Origin: Acidobacteriota bacterium
Lineage (GTDB): Bacteria; Acidobacteriota; Vicinamibacteria; Vicinamibacterales; JAKQTR01
NCBI GenBank assembly: GCA_026393755.1
Contig: JAPKZO010000023.1
Location: 58,280-122,279, forward strand
Length of the DNA: 64,000 nucleotides
Direction: 5' to 3'
Numbering within the stretch: the stretch's first letter is position 1; each line of letters begins with the position of its first letter. A model generated the notes under the pieces. That model ran no database searches. It was not told where the DNA came from and saw only the letters and a program-made list of their open reading frames with translations. The position numbers and the translations under genes are program-made. Shown piece by piece: positions 49,605-61,925 of this stretch.

Positions 49605-50434
49605 GTGCGCTCCGATCGCCCCTTGTCGAGGCCGGATCCCAGGGCGCCGTACTCTGGTTGCACGTTCACGACGCCGTACTGGCGGTCCACGTCTTCGCGA
49701 TGAGCCGCCATCATCCACAGAAAGTTGATCGAACCCCCGGGGGCGGCCACGTTCGGGTGATAGCCCTTCGGCATCAACACCACATCGCCTTCGCGCACCA
49801 CCGCAGCGAGTTCGGGCTCTCGGGCGTTGGTGTAGACCAGTTGCACGCCGAACGACGGGGCAGGCATGTCGATGTAGAGGTAGGCCTCTTCGAGTATGGC
49901 CGCGTGCTCGTGCGGCGGCCAGGACGTCCAGTTGCCGGGCTTGCTGAACGTGACACCCGCCATGATCCGTCCCGCCTGAACGTTCTTGCCGATGAGCACG
50001 TTCACCTCGCGCTTCGCCGCGTCGCCGCCCGTATCGAAATGCAGACCCGGGTCCAGTCTGACGTCGCTGAAGCGGACGATCTGCACGGGATGATGCGTCG
50101 AGACCGGCGCGGCGACTTCAGCGAGGTCGCACCCGTGCGCTCCGGCGGCTACCTCTACCGCGCTATCTCTGGGCACGTAGATGGCGTCGTACAAGTCGAT
50201 GGCGTGCTCGGCTCCATCCACCGTCACCGCGCCGCTGCCGCGCAGGCAGATCAGGCCGGTTTCCCTGTCGTCGGTCTCGAAGCGCACGAGCGGGTCACCA
50301 CCGTCGAGGATGATGCGGCCATAGTGCAGGTAGCGAGAGGCGGTCGTGCCCGGTTTCACGGCAATCGTGCGTCCTTGTCGGGACGCCGTGTTGCGGACGA
50401 TGCAAGTGGATGGTGCGATGGTCTCAGACCTCAT
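49601..50434 (-). CDS. KduI/IolB-family isomerase
   Basis: A 277-residue bicupin, close to the length of E. coli KduI (278). In this pathway it should interconvert DKI (5-keto-4-deoxyuronate) and DKII. The metal motif is SWPPHEHAAILEEAYLY. Sequence details (NWTSWPPHEH, FGVQLVYT, GDVVLMPKGYHPNVAAPG) are closer to IolB, 5-deoxyglucuronate isomerase, than to classical KduI, so a KduI function rests on context. GGAGGAGG stands close before ATG 50434. It overlaps kdgF by ATGA. Confidence 0.85.
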   Translation of the reverse strand: MRSETIAPSTCIVRNTASRQGRTIAVKPGTTASRYLHYGRIILDGGDPLVRFETDDRETGLICLRGSGAVTVDGAEHAIDLYDAIYVPRDSAVEVAAGAHGCDLAEVAAPVSTHHPVQIVRFSDVRLDPGLHFDTGGDAAKREVNVLIGKNVQAGRIMAGVTFSKPGNWTSWPPHEHAAILEEAYLYIDMPAPSFGVQLVYTNAREPELAAVVREGDVVLMPKGYHPNVAAPGGSINFLWMMAAHREDVDRQYGVVNVQPEYGALGSGLDKGRSERT

Positions 50435-50454
50435 GCCTCCTCCGATGCCCGCGG

Positions 50455-51672
50455 TCACGCCACCACCGGCGCGGCAAACGCTGGCGCAGTCACGAGTGCG
50501 GCCGCTCCCTGCAGCCGTGGATATTCGGTGGCCGCAACGGGCCGAATCTCGGTGGCGGCGGCGGCCGGCGTCAGCACCCGCTCCGCCAGCGCCGCCCGCA
50601 CGGATCCTTCGATGAGATCCCACGCCAGCGTGATTTCACCGCCGACATGCACGCAGGCGGGATCGAGGGCATTGATGACCGAGGCGAGCCCGAGTCCCAG
50701 GTAGCGGGCGGTGGCCTCGATCGCCGCGATGGCCTTCGCATCGCCGCCGCGGGCGCGCACGATGAGGTCTTCCACAGTGAAGTGGCGGTGCGCCGCGTCC
50801 TGCGGGCCCTCGTGGGCGGGCCGGCCAAAATAGCGCGCGAGCGTCGCGCGGTTCGAGATATAGGCTTCCCAGCACCCGTTCGAACCGCACGAACATCTCG
50901 GCCCGTCGAGCGAGAGCGCGACATGGCCGAACTCACCAGCGATGTTGTGACGACCTCGCAGGAGCTCTCCGTTCATGATCACGCCGACGCCGACCCCATC
51001 GGACACGCTCACGAAGACCACGTCACCGTCTGAGGCGCCTGCCCCGCCAAGGGCCCACATTTGCGCCAGCGCGCACGCCCGTCCGGAGTTCTCGATCTGG
51101 ACGCGCAGGCCGGTGGCGGCCGCGAGGGGTTCCCGCAGGTCGACGTTGCGCCATCCCAGCGTCGGTGCATGAAGGACGCGCATCGTCACGTGCTCGACCA
51201 TGCCAGGGACCACCACGCCGATGCCTTCGCAGGTGCCGGCCTCTGCGTGGTCAGCCAGCAGGCGCTTGATGCGCGAGGCCAGTGTGGAGACGACCTGCTT
51301 CGGGTCACGCGCGGTGGGAAAGGAGGTGACGCCCGTGAGGGGCTTGCCGAGCAGGTCGGCCAGCATCACAAAGGTCTCGCTGGCCCGGATGTCGGCAGCC
51401 ACAACCGTGCGCCGCCTCGCATTGATGTAGAGGAACTTCGGCTTGCGGCCGCGGACGGCCTCGCCCGTGGCACCCTCGTACACGAGTTTGTTGGCGATCA
51501 GGTCGTTGACGATGAGCGTGACCGCGCCCCGGCTGACGCTCATCAGACGGGCCACGTCGGCCCGGGAGATGGGTTGGTGCGAACGGATCAGATTCAGCAC
51601 GATCCGGCGGTTGATCTCGCGGCTCGTGCCCCGCGTGGCCACCGAGAAACGGGACGGGTTGATTCGGCGCAT
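50455..51672 (-). CDS. ROK-family transcriptional regulator
   Basis: A 405-residue repressor-type ROK protein. The N-terminal winged helix (ISRADVARLMSVSRGAVTLIVNDLI) binds DNA. The ROK sugar-binding domain has the zinc motif GHVALSLDGPRCSCGSNGC (then WEAY) and the phosphate-loop-like VSVSDGVGVGVIMNGELLRG. It is the first gene of the pectin cluster, 20 bp before the isomerase gene, so it probably controls the whole run and itself in response to a uronate intermediate. AT-rich DNA upstream carries a candidate operator. Confidence 0.92.
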   Translation of the reverse strand: MRRINPSRFSVATRGTSREINRRIVLNLIRSHQPISRADVARLMSVSRGAVTLIVNDLIANKLVYEGATGEAVRGRKPKFLYINARRRTVVAADIRASETFVMLADLLGKPLTGVTSFPTARDPKQVVSTLASRIKRLLADHAEAGTCEGIGVVVPGMVEHVTMRVLHAPTLGWRNVDLREPLAAATGLRVQIENSGRACALAQMWALGGAGASDGDVVFVSVSDGVGVGVIMNGELLRGRHNIAGEFGHVALSLDGPRCSCGSNGCWEAYISNRATLARYFGRPAHEGPQDAAHRHFTVEDLIVRARGGDAKAIAAIEATARYLGLGLASVINALDPACVHVGGEITLAWDLIEGSVRAALAERVLTPAAAATEIRPVAATEYPRLQGAAALVTAPAFAAPVVA

Positions 51673-51755
51673 TCGTCAGATTCTCGACCTAGCGTTGTGA
51701 AACATGGCTCCGGAACATCTCCATCCGAACGCTATGACGTCAACGGACGGGAATA

Positions 51756-51776
51756 TTTGTTCATTAGACAGACAAA
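51756..51776. promoter_or_regulatory. Candidate ROK-regulator operator upstream of the pectin cluster
   Basis: TTTGT (51756-51760) and ACAAA (51772-51776) form an inverted repeat with an 11-base spacer in an AT-rich stretch, 84 bp before the ROK gene start. TTTGT/ACAAA half-sites fit the general pattern of ROK (XylR/NagC-like) operators. Confidence 0.4.
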
Positions 51777-52478
51777 CTATATGCATCTAGAATTATTCGT
51801 CAAGACTTTTTTCATCGCGTCGATCCAGCCCGATTTTCGAGGCGTGAGCGTTCCTGGCGGGCGGCGCGTCAGGCAGGGTGCGGGAGTCCGGAGGCACGCT
51901 GGCACAATTGGCCAATAACATCAGTAATTTAGGCCACATCATCGTGCCGCGCGCCCGCTCTTGCCGTCTGCCGCCAGGGCCATTCTTGCGTGAGGCCGAC
52001 TGCCGCCAGTCACTCGTGCCGGCAGAACAGGCGTCCGATTCTGCCCCATTTGTTGCGTTTGCAAACAAAGTCGGATGGGCGGTCCTCCGCCCGGCCCCTT
52101 CGATCGGGGTGCGAAGCGATCCCGCCGACGCCAGTCTGGCCTTCACGCGCGTCCGGGCGCTGTGGGATAGCTTGAAGACCGGATTCGCTGACAGGAAACG
52201 CACGGCGTGAGACAATGGGAGAGACCTAGACGTTCTGGCATCGACAAACGCCCCGGGACGGCGGGAGATCGTGTTCATGTGACGGTCTCGCGTGACGTTT
52301 TCGAGCAGTCCATTGGCGAGCGTCTAGACGGGACGCCAGCAGAAGGCCAGGACGAGGGATAGAACCCGCGCACCTTGGCTATGGGCCGGCTCGGCGGTCC
52401 AAAGGACGGCGAGGCCCGAGCGGCACAGCTCTCTACCAGGCGCCGGATCGAGATTGCTAACAACGCAGGAGCTCCCAG
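51777..52478. other. 702-bp gap between ROK gene and nfu
   Basis: No gene is supported. A 161-codon open frame on the minus strand (51793-52278) is low-complexity and has no homology I recognise. The promoter of nfu should lie in the last 100 bp; no clear -35/-10 pair was found. No tRNA or other RNA was recognised. Confidence 0.5.
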
Positions 52479-52703
52479 ATGGTAACCCGTGAACGTGTCC
52501 AGTCGGTGCTCGACCGCATTCGCCCCCTCATCCAGAGCGACGGTGGCGATATTGAACTGGTGGATGTCGCCGACAACCGGGCGAAAGTCCGGCTGACAGG
52601 CAACTGCGTCGGCTGCCCCAGTGCGCAGATGACGCTATATTTCGGCGTCGAGGCCACGCTCAAGGACGAGATTCCGGAACTCGAGGAACTGCTCGTGGTG
52701 TGA
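52479..52703 (+). CDS. nfu: NifU-like (Nfu) Fe-S cluster carrier domain protein
   Basis: A 74-residue stand-alone NifU C-terminal domain. The cluster-binding motif GNCVGCPSAQMTL (Cys-x2-Cys) and the IQSDGGDIELVDV block are intact. Such proteins carry 4Fe-4S clusters to apo-enzymes. AGGAG (52467-52471) lies 7 bases before the start. It is a single gene between unrelated loci; its targets could include the many Fe-S proteins in this window. Confidence 0.93.
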   Translation: MVTRERVQSVLDRIRPLIQSDGGDIELVDVADNRAKVRLTGNCVGCPSAQMTLYFGVEATLKDEIPELEELLVV

Positions 52704-52786
52704 TGGCGCCGCCGGCCGTCTGCGGATCGGCACGCCGCACCAGATCGAATCCGGGCACGGTATCCCCCGGCGGGTAGATCCCGTAG

Positions 52787-52806
52787 GGGCACGGCATGCC
52801 GTGCCC
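52787..52806. repeat. 20-bp perfect palindrome, copy 1
   Basis: GGGCACGGCATGCCGTGCCC, between the convergent ends of nfu and hsdR. Two identical copies occur at 60026 and 60102 on the other side of the restriction-modification locus. The flank CCGTAGG precedes this copy, while CCTACGG follows the 60102 copy, so the extended elements are inverted relative to each other. It may also act as a terminator hairpin for both neighbours. Confidence 0.85.
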
Positions 52807-52817
52807 GATGCGTGCAA

Positions 52818-55994
<3,177 letters not shown>

Positions 55995-56215
55995 TATTCA
56001 AGTCCTGCCATAGACCAATCCGAACCCCGCCAAGCACGCCGACATGGTGTCGAGCTTGACGGATGAATCCAGACGCGGCATCATACACCTAAGGATTGGG
56101 GATTCCCGGTCGGCAGTTGGCCTCGGCGGATTCGTCGGGGCCTTTTGCTTTTTACGGGAACGTCTTCAAACCCCATCCCTCTATCCTGCCTTGGGGACTT
56201 CTGTCCAACTTCCTC

Positions 56216-56520
56216 TCAATCACGGCGAACGCGCGGTTGAGTTGCGTCGGGTTCATCATGTGACGCGGCCTTGCGCGCCGGATCGCGCAGTGTTGCGAAC
56301 GGGCCCGTGTCCTTGCGAATATCCCGTTCATGCAGGATGACCTGGTCATGACCGAAGTGCTTGAACTTGAACTCGGTGACGGCCGGTAGCCAGTTGCGTG
56401 AATAGAGATCCTTCCTGACGATGCAGAATGAAAGAACGAACACCGGAAACGAGGGATCGATTCTCTCGATCCCGTGATCGCCGCTCTCATCGACGAATAC
56501 GAGGTAACCGGTCGGAGCAG

Positions 56521-56527
<7 letters not shown>
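56216..56527 (-). pseudogene. DUF3800 protein, truncated
   Basis: A 103-codon frame starting YLVFVDESGDHGIE and continuing FPVFVLSFCIVRKD, FGHDQVILHERDIRK and TGPFATLRDP, the conserved N-terminal half of DUF3800 proteins (usually over 200 residues, with an RNase H-like DESG strand). After RDPARKA the sequence becomes unlike the family and stops at 56216; a neighbouring frame continues MMNPTQLNRAFAVIERKL, so the C-terminal half is lost. The ATG overlaps the hsdS stop by 7 bp. DUF3800 genes are frequent passengers in restriction and other defence loci. Confidence 0.75.
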
Positions 56528-57783
<1,256 letters not shown>

Positions 57784-57930
57784 GGCGAAGTTCCTTGTGG
57801 CTGTCCGCCTCCGATGCTTCTAAGGTCACAACTTGTGACCTTAGAAAAGGTTCGGAATTGGTTTATGCGAGGCCCTGTTTCACAACTCCGCCCGGCTCGA
57901 TTAGTCCGCCCGTCTCAGTGCCCATACCCG
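57784..57930 (-). pseudogene. ORF6N gene fragment 1 with 29-bp palindrome
   Basis: On the minus strand this segment begins with a copy of the last codons of hsdM (GGGTATGG..TGA), then a short frame (ATG 57925, MGTETGGLIEPGG...). Next, in another frame, comes LRSQVVTLEA, the core of ORF6N-domain proteins. It is followed by unrelated sequence into the hsdS start. The core is encoded inside a perfect 29-bp palindrome (57818-57846). It is clearly a decayed fragment. Confidence 0.6.
57818..57846. repeat. 29-bp perfect palindrome P1
   Basis: Arms TTCTAAGGTCACAA and its exact complement (14 bp each) flank a single central C. It lies 34 bp before the hsdS start. Two related palindromes (58158-58182, 58211-58241) share the core GGTCRCAA-N-TTGYGACC with small changes. 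Confidence 0.9.
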
Positions 57931-58032
57931 ATCACCTTCCCCCTGCAGTGATGTCTCGGCGGGCAAGCACGTTGTCGCGCGAGCCGATCGGTTGACCACC
58001 GCGCGTTCGAATCGCGCCAGACGACCGCCGCC

Positions 58033-58197
58033 TCATGACGCACCTCCCGACCGGAAGCCGATTCTTCCGCGCCGTACGGGGGGCGCCATGAGTTCGCGAA
58101 TCGCGTCGAAGTTGAAGGCATACGGAAGGTGTCTTTGATGCCGGCCGCGGCCATTCTCTATGGTCGCGAATTGCGACCATAGTTCCGCCTTCACCAC
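58033..58197 (-). pseudogene. ORF6N mini-gene or internally deleted remnant (fragment 2)
   Basis: GTG 58197 follows GGGGAGG (58209-58203) by five bases. The 54-residue frame reads VKAELWSQFATIENGRGRHQ then RHLPYAF, the ORF6N N-terminal core, and jumps to NFDAIRELMAPPVRRGRIGF, the typical C-terminus of ORF6N proteins (FDAIRQLMTPP...KIGF). About 90 residues between the two parts are missing, although the frame is kept. It is either a deletion remnant still translated or a true mini-protein. P2 lies inside the N-terminal core. Confidence 0.6.
58158..58182. repeat. 25-bp near-perfect palindrome P2
   Basis: CTATGGTCGCGA and TTGCGACCATAG flank a central A, with 11 of 12 arm positions complementary. 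It encodes LWSQFATIE on the minus strand in the ORF6N remnant. Confidence 0.85.
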
Positions 58198-58208
58198 AAC
58201 AACCTCCC

Positions 58209-58301
58209 CTAGTTTGACGTCGCAAATTGCGACCTCAAAATCACGCCGAATCGTGCAAGCGCTGCTTGCACAAATCCGCTCAGCTCGATTGGGCCGCTCA
58301 T
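58209..58301 (-). pseudogene. ORF6N gene fragment 3 directly after hsdM
   Basis: ATG 58301 comes one base after the hsdM stop. The 30-codon frame MSGPIELSGFVQAALARFGV then ILRSQFATSN ends at TAG 58209-58211. ILRSQFATSN matches the ORF6N core (LRSQ-x-A/V-T-S); the rest of a normal gene is absent. The segment 58262-58318 is about 80% identical to 57865-57922, so the hsdM end plus the ORF6N start has been duplicated. Reinitiation after hsdM could still translate it. Confidence 0.5.
58211..58241. repeat. 31-bp imperfect palindrome P3
   Basis: AGTTTGACGTCGCAA faces TTGCGACCTCAAAAT around a central A, with 13 of 15 arm positions complementary. It encodes ILRSQFATSN on the minus strand, the same protein segment as P1 and P2. 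Confidence 0.8.
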
Positions 58302-58302
58302 C

Positions 58303-59925
58303 TCAGCTTCCATACCCCAGCTCCTTCAAGTTGGCGGCAATGGCGGCATCCAGGTTGGCCGCTTCGGTCTGCTGCTGGCGCAGTGTGTCGGCGAGCCGGG
58401 TCATCTTCGCGTCAAACGGCTCGCCATCGTCTTTCTGCGCCTCGGCCCCGACGTAGCGGCCGGGTGTGAGGACGTGGCCGTGCTTGCGGATGTCGTCGAG
58501 CTTGGCGGACTTGCAGAAGCCTGGAACGTCGGCGTACACGACCGCGCTTGCGCTTGCCCCGGCTAGTTCCGTCGAGGGTGGGTCTCCACGCCACGCATGG
58601 TAGGTACCGGCAATCTTCGCAAGGTCGTCGTCGGTCAGGTCGCGGTGCACCCGGTCGATCATCGAACCCAGCTTGCGCGCGTCGATGAAGAGCGTCTCGC
58701 CGCGCCTGTCCCGGAATCCGCCCCCGCCGTGTGAGCTACGGGGTGATGCGGCTCTGCCGCTCTTGTCACGCGTCAGGAACCACAGACAGACGGGGATCTG
58801 CGTCGAATAGAAGAGCTGGCCCGGCAGCGCCACCATGCAGTCCACCAAGTCGGCCTCGATGATGGCCTTGCGGATCTCGCCCTCGCCGGACTGATTCGAC
58901 GACATCGAGCCATTAGCGAGCACGAAGCCCGCCATCCCGGTGGGAGCGAGGTGATGGATGAAATGCTGCACCCAGGCGTAGTTGGCGTTGCCGGCTGGCG
59001 GCACGCCATAGGCCCAGCGTTTGTCATTCTTGAGCAGTTCGCCACGCCAGTCGCTGTCATTGAAGGGCGGGTTGGCCAGCACGTAGTCGGCCTTGAGGTC
59101 GGGGTGCTTGTCGTCGTGAAAGGTGTCGCCATGGCCAATCTGCGCGTCGATGCCGCGGATGGCGAGGTTCATCTTGGCGAGACGCCAGGTGGTGTAGTTG
59201 GACTCCTGGCCGTAGATGGAGATGTCGCCGAGCTTGCCGCTGTGAGCCTCGATGAACTTCTCGCTGCTCACAAACATGCCGCCCGAGCCGCAGCAGGGGT
59301 CGTAGACGCGGCCCTTGTAGGGCGCGAGCATCTCGACCAGCACTCGCACCACACGCGAGGGCGTGTAGAACTGGCCGCCGCTCTTCCCCTCCGCACTGGC
59401 AAAGCGCGCGAGGAAGTACTCGTAGACGCGGCCCAGCGTGTCCTTGGCGCGATCGGCGGCGCTGCCGAGCGCGACGTCGCTTACCAGATTGATGATCTGC
59501 CCGAGTCGCTGCTTGTCGAGGCCAGCCCGCCCGAAGTCCTTCGGCAGCACGCCCTTGAGCGACGGGTTGTCGCGCTCAATAGCCGCCATCGCATCATCGA
59601 CGATCGTCCCGATGGTCGGCTGGGGCGCCTTCGCCTTCAGGTGGGACCATCGCGCTTCCTTCGGCACCCAGAAGATGCTCGCGGCGCGGTACTCGTCAGG
59701 GTCCTCGGCGTCCGCACCCTGCGACTGCTGGGCTTCCAGTTCCACGTGCTTCGCCTCGAACGCGTCGGAGATGTACTTGAGGAAGATCAGGCCCAGAACG
59801 ACGTGCTTGTACTCGGCCGCGTCCATGTTGTTGCGCAGGGCGTCGGCCGCGGCCCAGAGCGTCGCCTCGAATCCGAGGTTGGCGGTGCCATTCGCCGGCC
59901 GGTCCTTGGCTCGTCGTTTTGCCAT
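58303..59925 (-). CDS. hsdM: Type I restriction DNA methyltransferase (HsdM)
   Basis: A 540-residue adenine-N6 methyltransferase. The N-terminal HsdM helical domain ([20 protein letters not shown]) precedes the catalytic domain: SAM motif [17 protein letters not shown] and catalytic NPPF in [30 protein letters not shown] is typical of HsdM. ATG 59925 ([13 protein letters not shown]) is chosen; the longer frame has no homology. It is the first gene of the restriction-modification operon and is intact. Confidence 0.95.
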   Translation of the reverse strand: MAKRRAKDRPANGTANLGFEATLWAAADALRNNMDAAEYKHVVLGLIFLKYISDAFEAKHVELEAQQSQGADAEDPDEYRAASIFWVPKEARWSHLKAKAPQPTIGTIVDDAMAAIERDNPSLKGVLPKDFGRAGLDKQRLGQIINLVSDVALGSAADRAKDTLGRVYEYFLARFASAEGKSGGQFYTPSRVVRVLVEMLAPYKGRVYDPCCGSGGMFVSSEKFIEAHSGKLGDISIYGQESNYTTWRLAKMNLAIRGIDAQIGHGDTFHDDKHPDLKADYVLANPPFNDSDWRGELLKNDKRWAYGVPPAGNANYAWVQHFIHHLAPTGMAGFVLANGSMSSNQSGEGEIRKAIIEADLVDCMVALPGQLFYSTQIPVCLWFLTRDKSGRAASPRSSHGGGGFRDRRGETLFIDARKLGSMIDRVHRDLTDDDLAKIAGTYHAWRGDPPSTELAGASASAVVYADVPGFCKSAKLDDIRKHGHVLTPGRYVGAEAQKDDGEPFDAKMTRLADTLRQQQTEAANLDAAIAANLKELGYGS

Positions 59926-60025
59926 AGCTGAAGAATCCGATATGTGCCTTGGGGGGCCATGTAGCGAACTTGTGGGCCGATTATACGTGCGTAAGACCCC
60001 CTCGCACGCGGGATTCGGGATGACC

Positions 60026-60045
60026 GGGCACGGCATGCCGTGCCC
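60026..60045. repeat. 20-bp perfect palindrome, copy 2
   Basis: GGGCACGGCATGCCGTGCCC, 100 bp before hsdM. It is followed by CTACAGGAC, in the same orientation as the copy at 60102. Confidence 0.85.
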
Positions 60046-60101
60046 CTACAGGACAACACGCCCAGGCGACACACCAGCCCACGGCATCACGGATCGTAGG
60101 C

Positions 60102-60121
60102 GGGCACGGCATGCCGTGCCC
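60102..60121. repeat. 20-bp perfect palindrome, copy 3
   Basis: GGGCACGGCATGCCGTGCCC followed by CTACGGGAC. Copies 2 and 3 are 76 bp apart, with copy 1 (52787) on the far side of the restriction-modification genes. Between hsdM and the aldehyde dehydrogenase gene nothing else was recognised. Confidence 0.85.
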
Positions 60122-60181
60122 CTACGGGACAGACGAAGCGAACCTCCGACACCGCTCGCAGGGTCACGACGAATCAGGCAA

Positions 60182-61636
60182 TTACAAGTTGAAACAGACG
60201 ACGCGGGTTTCAGTCATCTCGCGCAGCGCGAAGTCGATCCCCTCCCGCCCGATGCCGCTGAGCTTGGTCCCCCCGAACGGCATCACGTCCAGCCGGTAGT
60301 CGGTCGAGTCATTCACCATCACGCCGCCGACGTGCAGGCCCTGGATAGCAGTAAACGCATGACGGAGGTTCTCCGTAAAGATCGCGGCGTGCAGCCCGTA
60401 GTTGACGCGGTTCGCGGCGGCGATGGCCTCGTCGAGTGACGCCACCCGGTACAGCGAGACGACGGGGCCGTAGACTTCGTCGCAGTCCAGCCTGGCGCCT
60501 GCGGGCAGCGACTCCAGCACCGTCGGCCAGATGAGTGTTCCTTCCCGGCGACCTCCCACGAGCACGCGCGCGCCGCCGTCAACGGCTTCGCGAATCCAGC
60601 GTTCGACCCGTTCGGCCTGACCGAGTGTGATCATCGCGCAGACATCGGTGGCAGGATCCATCGACGAACCCGCCCGTAGTCGACCAACGTGGTCGACGAA
60701 CCGCTGGCGGAAACTGTCGTAGATCGCGTCGTGCACGAACACACGCTGCACGCCCAGGCAGTTCTGTCCAGCCTGTGCGAACGCCCCGTCGGCGATCGCG
60801 GGCACGGCGCGATCGAGATCGGCATCCGCCAGGACGATGACCGGGGAATTCGAACCCAGTTCCATCGAGAGCTTCTTGATGCCCGCGGTTCGCGTGATGT
60901 GCAGGCCCGTCTCGACGCCGCCCGTGAAGGTGACCAGGCCGACGCGCGGATCCGTGACGATCGCATCGCCCACCTCGGAGCCGCGGCCCGTCACCACGTT
61001 CAGCCGTCCTGGTGGAAGCCCCGCCAGCATCAGGTCCTGCGCCAGCCGAAGCGCGGACAGCGGCGTTGCCGTCCCGGGCTTCAGTACGACGGCGTTGCCG
61101 CCCGCTAGAGCAGGACCGATCTTGTGACACACCATCGCCAGAGGATCGTTGAACGGGGTGATGGCGCCGACGACGCCGATCGGAAACCGGAAGTAGTAGC
61201 CCACGCGGTTCTCGGATCCGACGCGGCTGTCGAACGGCAGCGTTTCCCCCGCGAGGCGCCTGCCGGCCTCAGCCGCCAGGCGCAGCAGGTTGACGCATCG
61301 GACCGGTTCGCGCTGAGCCTCGCGAATCGACTTACTCCCTTCGAGCGCAATCGTTCGGGCGTAGCTGTCGCGATCCGCGTCGAGCCGTGCCGCGGCTCTC
61401 ATCAACACGTCATAGCGCGCGTGCGTCGGCCACGGCACACCGGCCGCCCGATCGGCGGCGGCAATCGCCCGATCGACGTCGGCGACGGTTCCCCGCGGCA
61501 CCGTATCGACCATCTGACCGTCGAACGGGTTGCGAACCTCGATCACCTCGTCGCGCCCGACCCACTCCCCGTCAATGAGCATCCTGGCGCCGCTCCCGTC
61601 GCCCGCCCGTAATTCCTGTTCAGTCGTTGCATCCAT
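60182..61636 (-). CDS. Aldehyde dehydrogenase, NAD(P)-dependent
   Basis: A 484-residue ALDH-superfamily enzyme. Motifs: GVVGAITPFNDPLA, VVLKPGTATPLSALRLAQ, FTGGVETG, ELGSNSPVIVLADADLD (general-base Glu), AQAGQNCLGVQRVFVHD (catalytic Cys) and YGPVVSLYRVASLDEAI. The best resemblance is to lactaldehyde/succinate-semialdehyde-type ALDHs; the substrate is open. ATG 61636 with GGGGAACG upstream starts the protein at MDATTEQELR. It is not clearly co-transcribed with its neighbours. Confidence 0.92.
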   Translation of the reverse strand: MDATTEQELRAGDGSGARMLIDGEWVGRDEVIEVRNPFDGQMVDTVPRGTVADVDRAIAAADRAAGVPWPTHARYDVLMRAAARLDADRDSYARTIALEGSKSIREAQREPVRCVNLLRLAAEAGRRLAGETLPFDSRVGSENRVGYYFRFPIGVVGAITPFNDPLAMVCHKIGPALAGGNAVVLKPGTATPLSALRLAQDLMLAGLPPGRLNVVTGRGSEVGDAIVTDPRVGLVTFTGGVETGLHITRTAGIKKLSMELGSNSPVIVLADADLDRAVPAIADGAFAQAGQNCLGVQRVFVHDAIYDSFRQRFVDHVGRLRAGSSMDPATDVCAMITLGQAERVERWIREAVDGGARVLVGGRREGTLIWPTVLESLPAGARLDCDEVYGPVVSLYRVASLDEAIAAANRVNYGLHAAIFTENLRHAFTAIQGLHVGGVMVNDSTDYRLDVMPFGGTKLSGIGREGIDFALREMTETRVVCFNL

Positions 61637-61871
61637 CACGCGTTCCCCTTGAGTATCGCTGTCACGCGCCCTTCTGGCGCCGAGGTCCCGCGAGCAGGCC
61701 TCTCTCTCGGCGTCCCCGCTCACGCGCGCCGGCAAAACGAACCTTACCGGGGCTCGTCGCCGGCCTTACGTAAGCGCTCTTCGCGCAGCCCGTCTTGGCC
61801 CTCACGGTCCGTTTTGCGAACTGACGCCCTTCGACTTCGCTCAGGATTTCGCTGATCGGCTTGGTTCGAGG

Positions 61872-61890
61872 GGCCGCTTCGACAGCGGCC
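61872..61890 (-). terminator. Hairpin after the MBL-fold gene
   Basis: GGCCGCT and AGCGGCC form a perfect 7-bp stem around TCGAC, 36 bp past the hydrolase stop on the minus strand. No T-tract follows. The surrounding gap also contains a CCTTCGACTTCGCTCAGGA element like the one near 16084. Confidence 0.4.
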
Positions 61891-61925
61891 AGCCCGCTAC
61901 CAGTCGTCGCCCCCCCCCACGCTGG

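Noticed and set aside
51793..52278. 161-codon minus-strand frame upstream of the ROK gene
   Set aside because: It has low-complexity composition, no ribosome-binding site and no domain; it covers the probable promoter regions of both neighbours.
58001..58017. tRNA-like T-arm (GCGCG-TTCGAAT-CGCGC) in the restriction locus
   Set aside because: The arm is perfect, but no matching acceptor or anticodon arm is found around it, and it lies just past the ORF6N remnant; probably chance, though a tRNA-end attachment scar cannot be excluded.
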